From the IMG/VR virus record IMGVR_UViG_3300014491_000004, positions 1-53,686 of that record: a DNA stretch of 53,686 bases; one strand, 5' to 3'. Below, one piece after another: positions 35,553 through 43,796 of this stretch (the stretch's first letter is position 1; each line of letters opens with the position of its first letter). Both the position numbers and the translations under genes were made by a program. The DNA comes from a virus. The notes beneath the pieces were generated by a model. The model made no database searches, was not told where the DNA came from, and saw only the letters and a list, made by a program, of their open reading frames with translations.

Positions 35553-36221
35553 TTAGTTTGTATATAACAAACTGCGACCTGTAGAGTCTCCAGTGTTCAA
35601 ACCACCATCAAGGAAATCTCCGTAAACCGATCCACGGCAATCCAGTATATCTGTAGCCATAATTGTGCAATCTTCTGCTACAGCTGCCGTATCAATCGTA
35701 AATGATGTATTGTAGCTTTCCATCCAACACCCTTCATATAATGTTGCTACTGCATATAAACCAGGGTTACCAAGGTTATTCAAACCACCTTCATTTCCAT
35801 TCAATGTGTCTGGAATTGCCTGACCACGGTTGGGATCTTCAGAAGCTAGTTGCGAGAAAATAATTTCTGTTTTGATATCAAATGGCCAGCGATGATGTTT
35901 AAGGGATCGTACAGCACCACTTACTCCTGATTTATACCCTAATGCTTGCTGTAAGTTCAACAAATACAAACAAGTACGGGTCATAGTGATTTGCAGGGGT
36001 TGAGTAACACCAGGCACTAACTCTGCTACTTGGTCTCCATACCCCAAACCACGAACAGCATCAATTGTTTTAGATTCTGACCAACTAAACGTACTGGTAA
36101 CACCTAATTTAATAAATGCTCCAACATTTACCATGTCAGTAAATATTTTGAAGCGACTACTAATTACTGATTCAGTATTAGGTGTAGTTCCTTGACGATA
36201 TACATAGCCACCTTCAGCCAT
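35553..36221 (-). CDS. Tail tube protein
   Basis: A 222-aa protein with the layout of myovirus tail tube proteins: an N-terminal extension (MAEGGYVYRQGTTPNTESVISSR, given in two parts here), a strand TFSWSESKTIDAVRGLGYGD, then the hallmark VAELVPGVTQPLQITMTRTCLYLLN and a long insertion with KHHRWPFDIKTEI. The C-terminal half (LYAVATLYEGCWMESYNTSF..AEDCTIMATDILDCRG) fits the second sheet of the tube fold. It is the first gene after the structured leader at 36222-36505, has a GGAGAA ribosome site and is closed by a terminator, so it forms its own expression unit. Confidence 0.7.
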   Translation of the reverse strand: MAEGGYVYRQGTTPNTESVISSRFKIFTDMVNVGAFIKLGVTSTFSWSESKTIDAVRGLGYGDQVAELVPGVTQPLQITMTRTCLYLLNLQQALGYKSGVSGAVRSLKHHRWPFDIKTEIIFSQLASEDPNRGQAIPDTLNGNEGGLNNLGNPGLYAVATLYEGCWMESYNTSFTIDTAAVAEDCTIMATDILDCRGSVYGDFLDGGLNTGDSTGRSLLYTN

Positions 36222-36505
36222 AATTTTATTTCTCCTTTACGGTTCTGGTTCCGTAAAAAGTCTACCATTTTGAATAGCAGCTCCTTTACACCCAAACCTT
36301 TAGCTTTCCTAGTTACCCAGCTTCTATATGAGACCTTGAAAGATGTTTACCTAATAATGATTGTCTTACATGATCAATATGTTCTTACTATATAAATCGG
36401 GGAACACTACCTTCGTTCCATCATCGTTTCGTAACTACATAACGGCCCTAAGGCTGCGCTGCACGATGCCCAGTATTTGTTCCCCGAACTCTTATACTAC
36501 TGTGG
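36222..36505 (-). ncRNA. Structured non-coding leader upstream of the tail tube gene
   Basis: The 284-base gap has no credible ORF. On the minus strand TCGGGGAACA (36478-36487) pairs perfectly with TGTTCCCCGA (36397-36406). Inside, CATCGT/ACGATG (36463-36468 with 36422-36427) and GCC-TTAG-GGC (36445-36454) form nested stems, giving a closed ~91-nt structure. A second hairpin TTTACGG/CCGTAAA lies directly before the GGAG ribosome site. No group I core was found. It may be a processed small RNA or a translational control element; the class is not recognised. Confidence 0.5.
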
Positions 36506-38395
36506 TTACACAGCGGCGGCTAACTCCAAACCGCCCAACATAGATGATTTTTTATTTTTCTCTTTGATCATCGCTGCTTCTGCTTCACTCTCTTCAGCTT
36601 GCTGTTGTTTGCTGAGTGTTTTAGTAGCATTTTCAAACATAGCCGCCGCGCGGAAAATTGATTCTACTGCCTCTCGCACTGGACGAGAATCATTTACCAA
36701 GGTAAGAGATTTTGCTTCTAAGTATTTCTTTTTAAGTTCATTACCTATAGTTTCTGACTGCTTTACAGCCTTACTTACAGTCATATCAGCAGCTAATTTG
36801 ATAGGAGCTGTTGTAGCTGGACGCTCTAGTTTAGCTGGAGCTTCATCTAGCATACTGTGAGCTTCCCCAACTTCTGGTGTACGCCCACCATCTTCAACGA
36901 CTTTACCTTTTTCCCCGATATCAAAAGACCATGCACCGCCAGCAGCACCGGAAGCATATTTTGCTGCTAGTTCTCGATACATACTAGCTTGACGCTTTTT
37001 CCAATGCGCCAATGCTGCCATACGCCGTGGAACGGTATCTGTTTCATCATCAGATTCTTTGTAATGAGGAGAGTCCCCTTTATTTTTCATGTAATAAGCC
37101 AAGGCAAAAGGATTATCAATATCTTTATGATCCTTCATATGTTCAACCGTACCGCCCCAACCTTCAGGAGATACACTTTCTTTATCTGTAAATGCTCCAG
37201 CTTCCATCACCGGATCGTTTTCTCCGAGATCCCCAGGCAACATACCTGTGGGGGCTATGCCTTCTTCTTGAAGTCCGTGATCAAAAAAACGATCATCCTC
37301 AGGGTTTTCTGGGTGCATATGTTGTTCTTGTTCATCCATGTCTGGTAAACTACCAGGTGCATGGCTGGGTTCTACGCCAGATTCATCAACTTTTAAATTG
37401 TGTAATTGATATCTTTCATCGGCAACTTTTTCAGATGCTGCTAAATTCAAACCGCCTAACTCAATCGGCGCTTGACCTGGGATTGGATTACCATTATTGG
37501 TACTAGAGTCAGAATCCATTTTATTCGTGGAGTGTGATCCGCTTCCATGACCAACATCACCTATATTTCCATTACCACCCATTGCATGGTCACCGAGATC
37601 AGCTCTCTTATTTGAGGCTGCAATTGGTGTATTTGCTAAGGCTGGGGCTGGAGCTACTGGTGCTTGTCCCTGTCCTTCGGGTTGTTCCGGAGGTAAAATA
37701 GGACGCGATTTAAGAATTTCCGTCAACTTGATTAAAGCATCTTGCTTAGGTTTACTTTGAGCAAAATCTTCTTCCTTTGGCATATCGCCAATAATTTTAA
37801 TCAAAGCATCCGTTGGAATATAATCAATTGGATTCACTTCGCCGCCTGCATCTTGCGGGGTAGTGGGTGGAGCAGATACTGGGTCCATTGCCACGGGTTC
37901 AGCGGCTGGGTCAGAAACATCAGTAGCGGGATTGGCCATAGGGTCAGCAATTGGAGGTTCTGGGATAGCTTCTTTCTTCTTCTTCGCCGCTAAACGGGGT
38001 ACTTCCATTTTTTCGGGTGTTTTTGGTTCGCCCTTTTCATCGCGGTCTGTAACAAATGCACCAGCGTTTGCTTTCTTAGTAGAACCTTGTTTTCGCCAAT
38101 TTAAAATCATATCAACCTCTCTCTTGATTGTGTTTGCCTCTTGTGGCATTACTGCATCATCCATATAGTTTTCAATAGTGGATGCCCCTTCTGATTTCAT
38201 GCTTTGTGGGTCCTTCTTCAGGACACTTGTCAAATGCTCGACTATTCGCTGAAGTTCATCCACTCGGGGGTCATTTTGATTCTTACTCATCCATTCTTGC
38301 TTTAGAATACTAGCTTGTTGAATAGCATCTTCCATTGTTTGCTTGCTAACTGCTACTGTCGCTTTTATTCTTCGGCTAATAAGTTTAGATTTCAC
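36506..38395 (-). CDS. Virion-type acidic Ala/Pro-rich protein with an FVTDR motif
   Basis: A 629-aa protein, not recognised. Residues 1-110 are helical and charged (coiled coil). AFVTDRDEKGEPKTPEKMEVPR near 113 is shared with the 240-aa protein at 736-1458. The middle is Pro/Ala-rich with low complexity; 240-440 is acidic and polar with PGDLGENDPV and GWGGTVEHMKDHKD; residues 480-629 are Ala/Glu/Lys-rich helices. It is located between sheath-side and tube genes. It might be a tail chaperone, tape-measure-associated or internal head protein; composition cannot decide. Confidence 0.55.
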   Translation of the reverse strand: MKSKLISRRIKATVAVSKQTMEDAIQQASILKQEWMSKNQNDPRVDELQRIVEHLTSVLKKDPQSMKSEGASTIENYMDDAVMPQEANTIKREVDMILNWRKQGSTKKANAGAFVTDRDEKGEPKTPEKMEVPRLAAKKKKEAIPEPPIADPMANPATDVSDPAAEPVAMDPVSAPPTTPQDAGGEVNPIDYIPTDALIKIIGDMPKEEDFAQSKPKQDALIKLTEILKSRPILPPEQPEGQGQAPVAPAPALANTPIAASNKRADLGDHAMGGNGNIGDVGHGSGSHSTNKMDSDSSTNNGNPIPGQAPIELGGLNLAASEKVADERYQLHNLKVDESGVEPSHAPGSLPDMDEQEQHMHPENPEDDRFFDHGLQEEGIAPTGMLPGDLGENDPVMEAGAFTDKESVSPEGWGGTVEHMKDHKDIDNPFALAYYMKNKGDSPHYKESDDETDTVPRRMAALAHWKKRQASMYRELAAKYASGAAGGAWSFDIGEKGKVVEDGGRTPEVGEAHSMLDEAPAKLERPATTAPIKLAADMTVSKAVKQSETIGNELKKKYLEAKSLTLVNDSRPVREAVESIFRAAAMFENATKTLSKQQQAEESEAEAAMIKEKNKKSSMLGGLELAAAV

Positions 38396-38405
38396 TCATT
38401 TTCCC

Positions 38406-38852
38406 CTATACAGTTGTATCTGAAATTGTAGGAACTACCACTTGTGATCGTAATATTGCCATTGCCTGTGCAATTCTACCTGTGCCTGCTGTCATCATAA
38501 TATTTGCCCATGCTTGACAAGCCTCACTTGGATTATTTGTTACACAGTCCAAAGGTCCTTGTATTGGAGCCGGGATATTTGGATTTTGAGGTCCTGGCAA
38601 GGCTTCCATGAATCGTACTATAAAACTCGATAATTGAGTTGTAATTCCCACCCATTGTTCTGTTAAAGGAAAAGCAAAAGTAAACGATGGATTATTGGGA
38701 TCATTAAAATTTCCAGCGATGTTAATTTGGGGATCTCCAAAAGCAGCAATTTTTTGCTTGTCACTAGTATCTGTGGGGTCGCCAACAAATAAACATTGGA
38801 GTTGGATACTTATGATTCCGTTAGCTTGAGTCAAGATCGCGTGAACCTTCAT
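38406..38852 (-). CDS. Hypothetical tail protein, 148 aa
   Basis: Begins MKVHAILTQANGIISIQLQCLF, followed by a Pro/Asn-rich loop region, FTFAFPLTEQWVGITTQLSSFIVRFMEALPGP and a helical end (AWANIMMTAGTGRIAQAMAIL). It lies between the tail sheath and the 629-aa protein in the same operon, so it is probably a tail component. No family is recognised. Its ATG overlaps the stop of a possible 13-codon ORF (38849-38890). Confidence 0.6.
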   Translation of the reverse strand: MKVHAILTQANGIISIQLQCLFVGDPTDTSDKQKIAAFGDPQINIAGNFNDPNNPSFTFAFPLTEQWVGITTQLSSFIVRFMEALPGPQNPNIPAPIQGPLDCVTNNPSEACQAWANIMMTAGTGRIAQAMAILRSQVVVPTISDTTV

Positions 38853-38890
38853 ACTTTTCCTTGCCCTTTTTTCCTAAGACATTTACACAT
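38849..38890 (-). CDS. Possible 13-aa leader peptide
   Basis: GGAG lies 8 bases before an ATG. The ORF reads MCKCLRKKGQGKV and ends in an ATGA overlap with the start of the 148-aa gene. It could couple translation or be chance; conservation in relatives is unknown. Confidence 0.25.
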   Translation of the reverse strand: MCKCLRKKGQGKV

Positions 38891-38953
38891 AGCTTAAACT
38901 CCAGCTTGAGCGGCTTGCGCTCTAGTTATTGGATTTATCTATTAATCCCCAAC

Positions 38954-41900
38954 TTATAACACAGTTACGACATTAAAAGTCACTACCAAATAAAGCAAAC
39001 AAAACATAGGTTTAAAAGTCACAGTAACATCAACCTCTGTCGGGTCATTTGGATTCTCTCTAACCTCAGGTGTATCATACGCTGTGATGATATAGTTGCT
39101 TACTTCAGATGTCAGACGAGCAATACATACATTGGTGATATCTGTGAGTAAACTATCCTTAATCTTGCGCCCAACGAATTGCTGTAAATCAGCTCTAAAC
39201 GCCTGCGCTGTATAGTCAGCAATTGTTGTTGATGTTGGTATCCTGGTCAAGTCGTTTGCTGGATTAGTGGTAAGATAATCTCTGATCTGTAAAGCTCCGT
39301 TGTTGTTCAAGAGTAATGTCAAACCATCACTTGCCATCAAATCCATTGTTGCATCGTCGTATGTAATCAGCAATCGACTAAATCCTACGAGGTTTTGTAG
39401 AACTAAGTTGGTTGCCACATCATTTGCTGGATTGCAGTTTGCACCAGCTAAAGCCGCCGCCATGAATGGTCCATCAACTAAATATTCATCCGCTTGGAAG
39501 GTTGTAGAGTTTGTTACCAATACACCGGCCGCAGCATTACCGATTGCAACTACACGCTGATTGAGCAGTGAACGGGCATTTGCGCGAGCTTGATTGGCTG
39601 TTGTGAATTGACTGTATCCCACGAATCCAATAGCTTCACCTTTATAACGTGCAGTTGCCTGTGAGGACAATTGATTGCTGAGGGCTTGGTGTACCACTGG
39701 GTCGTTGGACAAAGGCACTACAACATTCGCCTTGGTATTGAACCCTGGTAAATTACTTTTGAGTTGTTGCAAAGCAGCGATGTAATCAGCACTAGAAGCG
39801 AGATTGGTTCCCTGTTGAACAGGTACTTGAATGGCTCCGAAGGTCTGCATACCATTCAGCGCTGCTAGTTGAATACCTAAAGACAGACGATTGATCGTGC
39901 TTGGTTGTCCGTAAGCGGCGTAAGCATCTGAAGGATTGGTGTAAATTTTGCAAGCATAATCAGATGCTACCTTATTTGTTGTGTAACTTACATAATAGTA
40001 AGTTCCGATGGCGGGCTCGTTGCCGCTTCCTCTTACTGTGGTAACAATTACTGAATCTCCTGCTGTTGAACCAAATGTACTGGTTACTTTTGTTGTACAA
40101 CCAAAAATTGCCACTTCATTATTTGATTGACAAGGCGGTACACTAGGGGTACCAGTATAACGTTGTTGCAGAGAGGTAGCGGATGTTGGAGAACTCCCCG
40201 TAGCTGGGGTGTTTACATTGAATACCAGCCTGTCTCCCGGTACAAAGTTGTAACTCTGAGGCAGTGATGTAATTCCGTAAGCTACATGGTCTGCTGGATT
40301 GACGATTGTTACACGGAAACCTGTAACCAAATCAATATAGGTTTGGTCTAAGTACCCGATGTTACTTCCGCCCGTACCTGTGCCCGTGGCTAAATTAGAT
40401 GTAACTGTATAACTATGAGTCACAGGAGTTGTGGTAGCATTTTGTCCACCCGTCAAACTAGTTGCCGCGGTAACTCTGGGCGATCCACTGGGGGATAAAG
40501 CTGTGATTTGTCCACCATTTGTAGTTTCAGCGGATGGAAAATAACTAGCAATTTGAGCAGAAGTATTTAGAGTTCCGTTCCAAAAGGCATAGATTGTAAC
40601 TAAATTCCCCTGAACTACGACTGGTTGAGGATTAATTGTAGTTGTATCAATTGCAATTTGAACATCATTTCCCCCCACCCCTGTTGTGCTAGCAACAAAT
40701 GTCAAAGAGCCTGATGCGAATGGAATTGTAAGGGTGGCCTGTGATGCTCCAATCACAGTAGCATTGCCATCATTGTTGAAAGTAAGAGTTACTGTTTCAG
40801 TTGGAGACCCATTATCATCTACTGCGTCAGAGAAATTGAATGGGTACACGATCCCAGTAGCCGCGAATGCCCCTTCTTGAGTTACAGAAGATGATCCAGC
40901 ATTAAAAGTTACCAGGGGCATATAACGATTCAAGTTATCTTGAATTACATATGTGCCGAACCCGGAAAATCCTGGTTGCACTACAGTAAGAGTGTACTCT
41001 TGATCTTCTAAAGTATTGCGATAGTAAGATGCGTACACATTGGTGCCAGCTGGGGGAGGATTATATAAAGTTACTTGTTGAGCCAAGCCATTCACTGCGG
41101 CTACTGTAACAGCCCCACTCTGGAAAGCTACCAATGGATTTACGCCAACGTATACAGTTACCAAATTTGGATTATTAGTTGGTGTTGCATTTCCACTTCC
41201 AGTAGTTGGTGTATCCGGTAAAGTGAATACAGCATTTTTACCATTTACAGCGCCAGACAAAAGTCGGAGCCACACAACTTCATCGACCGAGGTTGTAAGA
41301 ACTTCCGCTGGACTGAACGGCGTATCACCTGTATTATCCGTACCCAACACAGTGCTGACATTATTACCCCAGTTTACCGTATTAGCTACAGGATTGCCCA
41401 ATCTGTCATAAGCTACACCCAAACTAAAATCAACATCAAGGTTGTATGTACTAGTGTTTGGACCTAAACCAATTTGAGTAATGCTGGCTACATTTGCGCT
41501 AGGGAGAAGATCATAAGTATTTTGCCAAGTATTGGTGTAATAAGTGAATGTAAGAGTCTGACCGTAAGCTACACTACTAGCAAGAGTTACAAGACCTTGA
41601 GCACCGTTAACTGCGGATACTGTAACTGGATTTCCGTTTACCATGGCGATTACATTTGTTGGAGTTGTGGTAACAATTCCACCATTTGTCCCATCTGTAA
41701 TTGGAATATTTTGTACTTGGAAGACTGTGTTACTGCCTTGACCCACACCGCCCGCGAATGGCGTTGCACCTGTTGATACTGTTAATTGAGCTGATGGGTC
41801 ACCAGTAATGGAACCAGAAGTTAAATACCCACCATCCAAAGTAGGAATATTTCCAAGGTTTACTAAATTGTAGAGAGATTGTAAGGTACGGATTCCACCA

Positions 41901-42601
41901 AAATATTGACCTGTGGGGCCACTAATATCAATTGTGATTGCATCGGTCCCCGCACCTATTACTGCTTGAGCGTCGGGTATATTCTTGCCGCTGTTAATAA
42001 ATTGAAGTGTAACTAAATTACCTGTAGCACCTGGTTTTGTTAAACTAAGAGTTATGGAACCTGTACCAGCGGGTGACCCACTTGGTCCACCAGCTACAGT
42101 TTGTACGGCGTATTGTGGTACTTGAAAAGTATCATTTTCTTGTTGGATATAAGTATCACCGCGTTTGAAATAGTATGAGATTGTTAAATCAGTACCAGCA
42201 GGGATGATATCTTGAGTTACAAATTGTCCGGTTGCTCCAACGAGTGAAATTACAGTGACAGGAACCACATTACCGTTGGAATAAACGGCTTGACATTGAA
42301 TTAAGGCTGGGTTATTTGTGGTAATACCTTTTCCAGAGCCATCTACCACTGGGTAAAATGTGGTTTGGAAACTTTGAGTCAACCCCGAAGCGCATTGATC
42401 GGAAATATTTTCATTCACTGATTGGTCATCTGCAACTGATGAAGACCCACGGAACAATTCCACGTTATTGAAGGTGAAAAATTGTTGACCTTCACCAATA
42501 AATACAGGAATTCTAACTGCTACATTAGCTGTTGCTGCTTGAGCAATGAACTGCTCAAATGTAAAAACTCCGGGTGCGGCATATGAACTAAACAAGGCCA
42601 T
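38954..42601 (-). CDS. Tail sheath protein, unusually large (1215 aa)
   Basis: The start MALFSSYAAPGVFTFEQF is a typical sheath N-terminus. The C-terminal 350 residues carry sheath hallmarks: QLAALNGMQTFGAIQVP, ADYIAALQQLKS, a long Ala-rich helix region, VGFSRLLITYDDATMDLM, LTRIPTSTTIADYTAQAFRADLQQFVGRK and the ending TVTFKPMFCLLYLVVTF that donates strands to neighbours. Between residues about 100 and 850 lie inserted Thr/Gly/Val-rich Ig-like beta domains with repeated GTLTFTYY..NT type strands. Most sheaths are roughly half this size or less, so the outer surface of this tail is probably heavily decorated. Directly upstream of the 148-aa tail gene. Confidence 0.85.
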   Translation of the reverse strand: MALFSSYAAPGVFTFEQFIAQAATANVAVRIPVFIGEGQQFFTFNNVELFRGSSSVADDQSVNENISDQCASGLTQSFQTTFYPVVDGSGKGITTNNPALIQCQAVYSNGNVVPVTVISLVGATGQFVTQDIIPAGTDLTISYYFKRGDTYIQQENDTFQVPQYAVQTVAGGPSGSPAGTGSITLSLTKPGATGNLVTLQFINSGKNIPDAQAVIGAGTDAITIDISGPTGQYFGGIRTLQSLYNLVNLGNIPTLDGGYLTSGSITGDPSAQLTVSTGATPFAGGVGQGSNTVFQVQNIPITDGTNGGIVTTTPTNVIAMVNGNPVTVSAVNGAQGLVTLASSVAYGQTLTFTYYTNTWQNTYDLLPSANVASITQIGLGPNTSTYNLDVDFSLGVAYDRLGNPVANTVNWGNNVSTVLGTDNTGDTPFSPAEVLTTSVDEVVWLRLLSGAVNGKNAVFTLPDTPTTGSGNATPTNNPNLVTVYVGVNPLVAFQSGAVTVAAVNGLAQQVTLYNPPPAGTNVYASYYRNTLEDQEYTLTVVQPGFSGFGTYVIQDNLNRYMPLVTFNAGSSSVTQEGAFAATGIVYPFNFSDAVDDNGSPTETVTLTFNNDGNATVIGASQATLTIPFASGSLTFVASTTGVGGNDVQIAIDTTTINPQPVVVQGNLVTIYAFWNGTLNTSAQIASYFPSAETTNGGQITALSPSGSPRVTAATSLTGGQNATTTPVTHSYTVTSNLATGTGTGGSNIGYLDQTYIDLVTGFRVTIVNPADHVAYGITSLPQSYNFVPGDRLVFNVNTPATGSSPTSATSLQQRYTGTPSVPPCQSNNEVAIFGCTTKVTSTFGSTAGDSVIVTTVRGSGNEPAIGTYYYVSYTTNKVASDYACKIYTNPSDAYAAYGQPSTINRLSLGIQLAALNGMQTFGAIQVPVQQGTNLASSADYIAALQQLKSNLPGFNTKANVVVPLSNDPVVHQALSNQLSSQATARYKGEAIGFVGYSQFTTANQARANARSLLNQRVVAIGNAAAGVLVTNSTTFQADEYLVDGPFMAAALAGANCNPANDVATNLVLQNLVGFSRLLITYDDATMDLMASDGLTLLLNNNGALQIRDYLTTNPANDLTRIPTSTTIADYTAQAFRADLQQFVGRKIKDSLLTDITNVCIARLTSEVSNYIITAYDTPEVRENPNDPTEVDVTVTFKPMFCLLYLVVTFNVVTVL

Positions 42602-42612
42602 AATAATATCTC

Positions 42613-43404
42613 CTAATAACTGATTGCTGCCATTCTATTTAAGGTAGTAAAAGTCTGTTTTTCATTATGATATTGAACAAGTTGTTGTAAATAAGCCATA
42701 AACTCATCATATGACATATGTCTTTTAGCCCAATTACAGGGTCTACAACAAGGAACACAGTTCTCTAAAAAATATCCAAGAGTGCCATTTTTACGATCAA
42801 TTCCATTGTAGATATAAGGTCCATTACTTTCTTTTTCATAACTCGTATTGGATGGAGACATACCACAATAATGACAGTTTTGTTGAATAAGTATAAAAAA
42901 CTGTTCATCCGTTAGCCCCCAAATATGCGATCGTGTTTTTGCGTTTCTTTTATATCCTCTAAGCACGCGCAATCTACAAGCCTCTCCTAACGGTTTACGC
43001 CATAAACAACCACAACTTCTAGTTGGATGTTTTCGACTCGTCAAAGATGCCGTACAATAAGTTTTCTCTGGACTTCCACAATCGCATTGAACACGCCAAA
43101 TAGCATAGCCTCTCTTACGATCATCGGTATATCCAAGAACTACTAATTTACCAAATCTTTGTCCTGTTATATCTACCCATTTCTTTTTAGTCTTCTTACC
43201 TTTCATTATCCTGATTTCATGAGCAAGACATCCGCAACTACGTGTGCATCTGTTGCGAAGAGATGCTCCACTAATAAGTTTCTCTTTACCGCAGTCACAA
43301 ATACAATTCCAATAAGTTATTTTATTTTTAGTTGAGTTATAACTAAGAACCAAAATACGATCAAATCTTTGTCCTGTTATATCTATTCTATTTTTTCCAC
43401 CCAT
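42613..43404 (-). CDS. HNH endonuclease with two N-terminal zinc DNA-binding repeats
   Basis: A 263-aa protein from ATG 43404 (MGGKNRIDITGQRF), two bases after the upstream stop. Two repeats of DITGQRF..(I/L)(L/V)VL.Y.......W.C.CDCG....TRSCGC (about 5-60 and 70-130) resemble zinc elements linked to AP2/HNH homing enzymes. The nuclease core is CHYCGMSPSNTS...NGIDRKNGTLGY...CVPCCRPCNWAKR. It sits between the FmdB-like gene and the tail sheath gene, another case of insertion next to a structural gene. Confidence 0.75.
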   Translation of the reverse strand: MGGKNRIDITGQRFDRILVLSYNSTKNKITYWNCICDCGKEKLISGASLRNRCTRSCGCLAHEIRIMKGKKTKKKWVDITGQRFGKLVVLGYTDDRKRGYAIWRVQCDCGSPEKTYCTASLTSRKHPTRSCGCLWRKPLGEACRLRVLRGYKRNAKTRSHIWGLTDEQFFILIQQNCHYCGMSPSNTSYEKESNGPYIYNGIDRKNGTLGYFLENCVPCCRPCNWAKRHMSYDEFMAYLQQLVQYHNEKQTFTTLNRMAAISY

Positions 43405-43405
43405 A

Positions 43406-43762
43406 TTAATCATCCAAAGGTTCTGGTGTACTAACAAAATCCAACCTAGTTTTAGTGCTTGGTTCATACTTTCCGTCCACTTTGGCTAAGATTTGTTTAC
43501 CACTTTCTTTTCGGATTTTGTCTTTAACTGCCGCTCGATCATGAATGATTCCCCAGCGTTCGGCGGCATCTTTACCAATTGCTACATCTAAGGATGGGTT
43601 GGACATATTTCCTGTAAGCACAGCGATTTGTGATACTTTTTGTTCTGTCAAACCACCACATTTAGAACAGGGAATAGTATCTGGGCGATCCCCCATAGAA
43701 CAAATATGTTCAGTAACCACTCCGCAGGATTCGGTTAGGCACAAAAACTCATAAATAGCGAT
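43406..43762 (-). CDS. FmdB-type zinc-ribbon protein, probable ATC start
   Basis: The conserved start of FmdB-family zinc ribbons is M-(A/P)-I-Y-E-F-x-C. Here the sequence reads IAIYEFLCLTESCGVVTEHI...CSKCGGLTEQKVS, where the codon at 43760-43762 is ATC, preceded by AGAGGG at seven bases. The only other in-frame start is a TTG at 43831 inside the upstream gene, without a ribosome site. Taking ATC gives 118 aa. The two CxxC-like pairs form the zinc ribbon; the rest, ending TRLDFVSTPEPLDD, is linker-like. Such proteins appear among phage head/tail genes, but their role is unknown. Confidence 0.6.
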   Translation of the reverse strand: MAIYEFLCLTESCGVVTEHICSMGDRPDTIPCSKCGGLTEQKVSQIAVLTGNMSNPSLDVAIGKDAAERWGIIHDRAAVKDKIRKESGKQILAKVDGKYEPSTKTRLDFVSTPEPLDD

Positions 43763-43796
43763 ATAATTACCCTCTGTATAGAGTTTTGAAGACGAT

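Noticed and set aside
36222-36505. Second group I intron before the tail tube gene
   Set aside because: No P3/P7 pseudoknot or GACTA...TAGTC pair could be found, and the tail tube gene has a complete start of its own.
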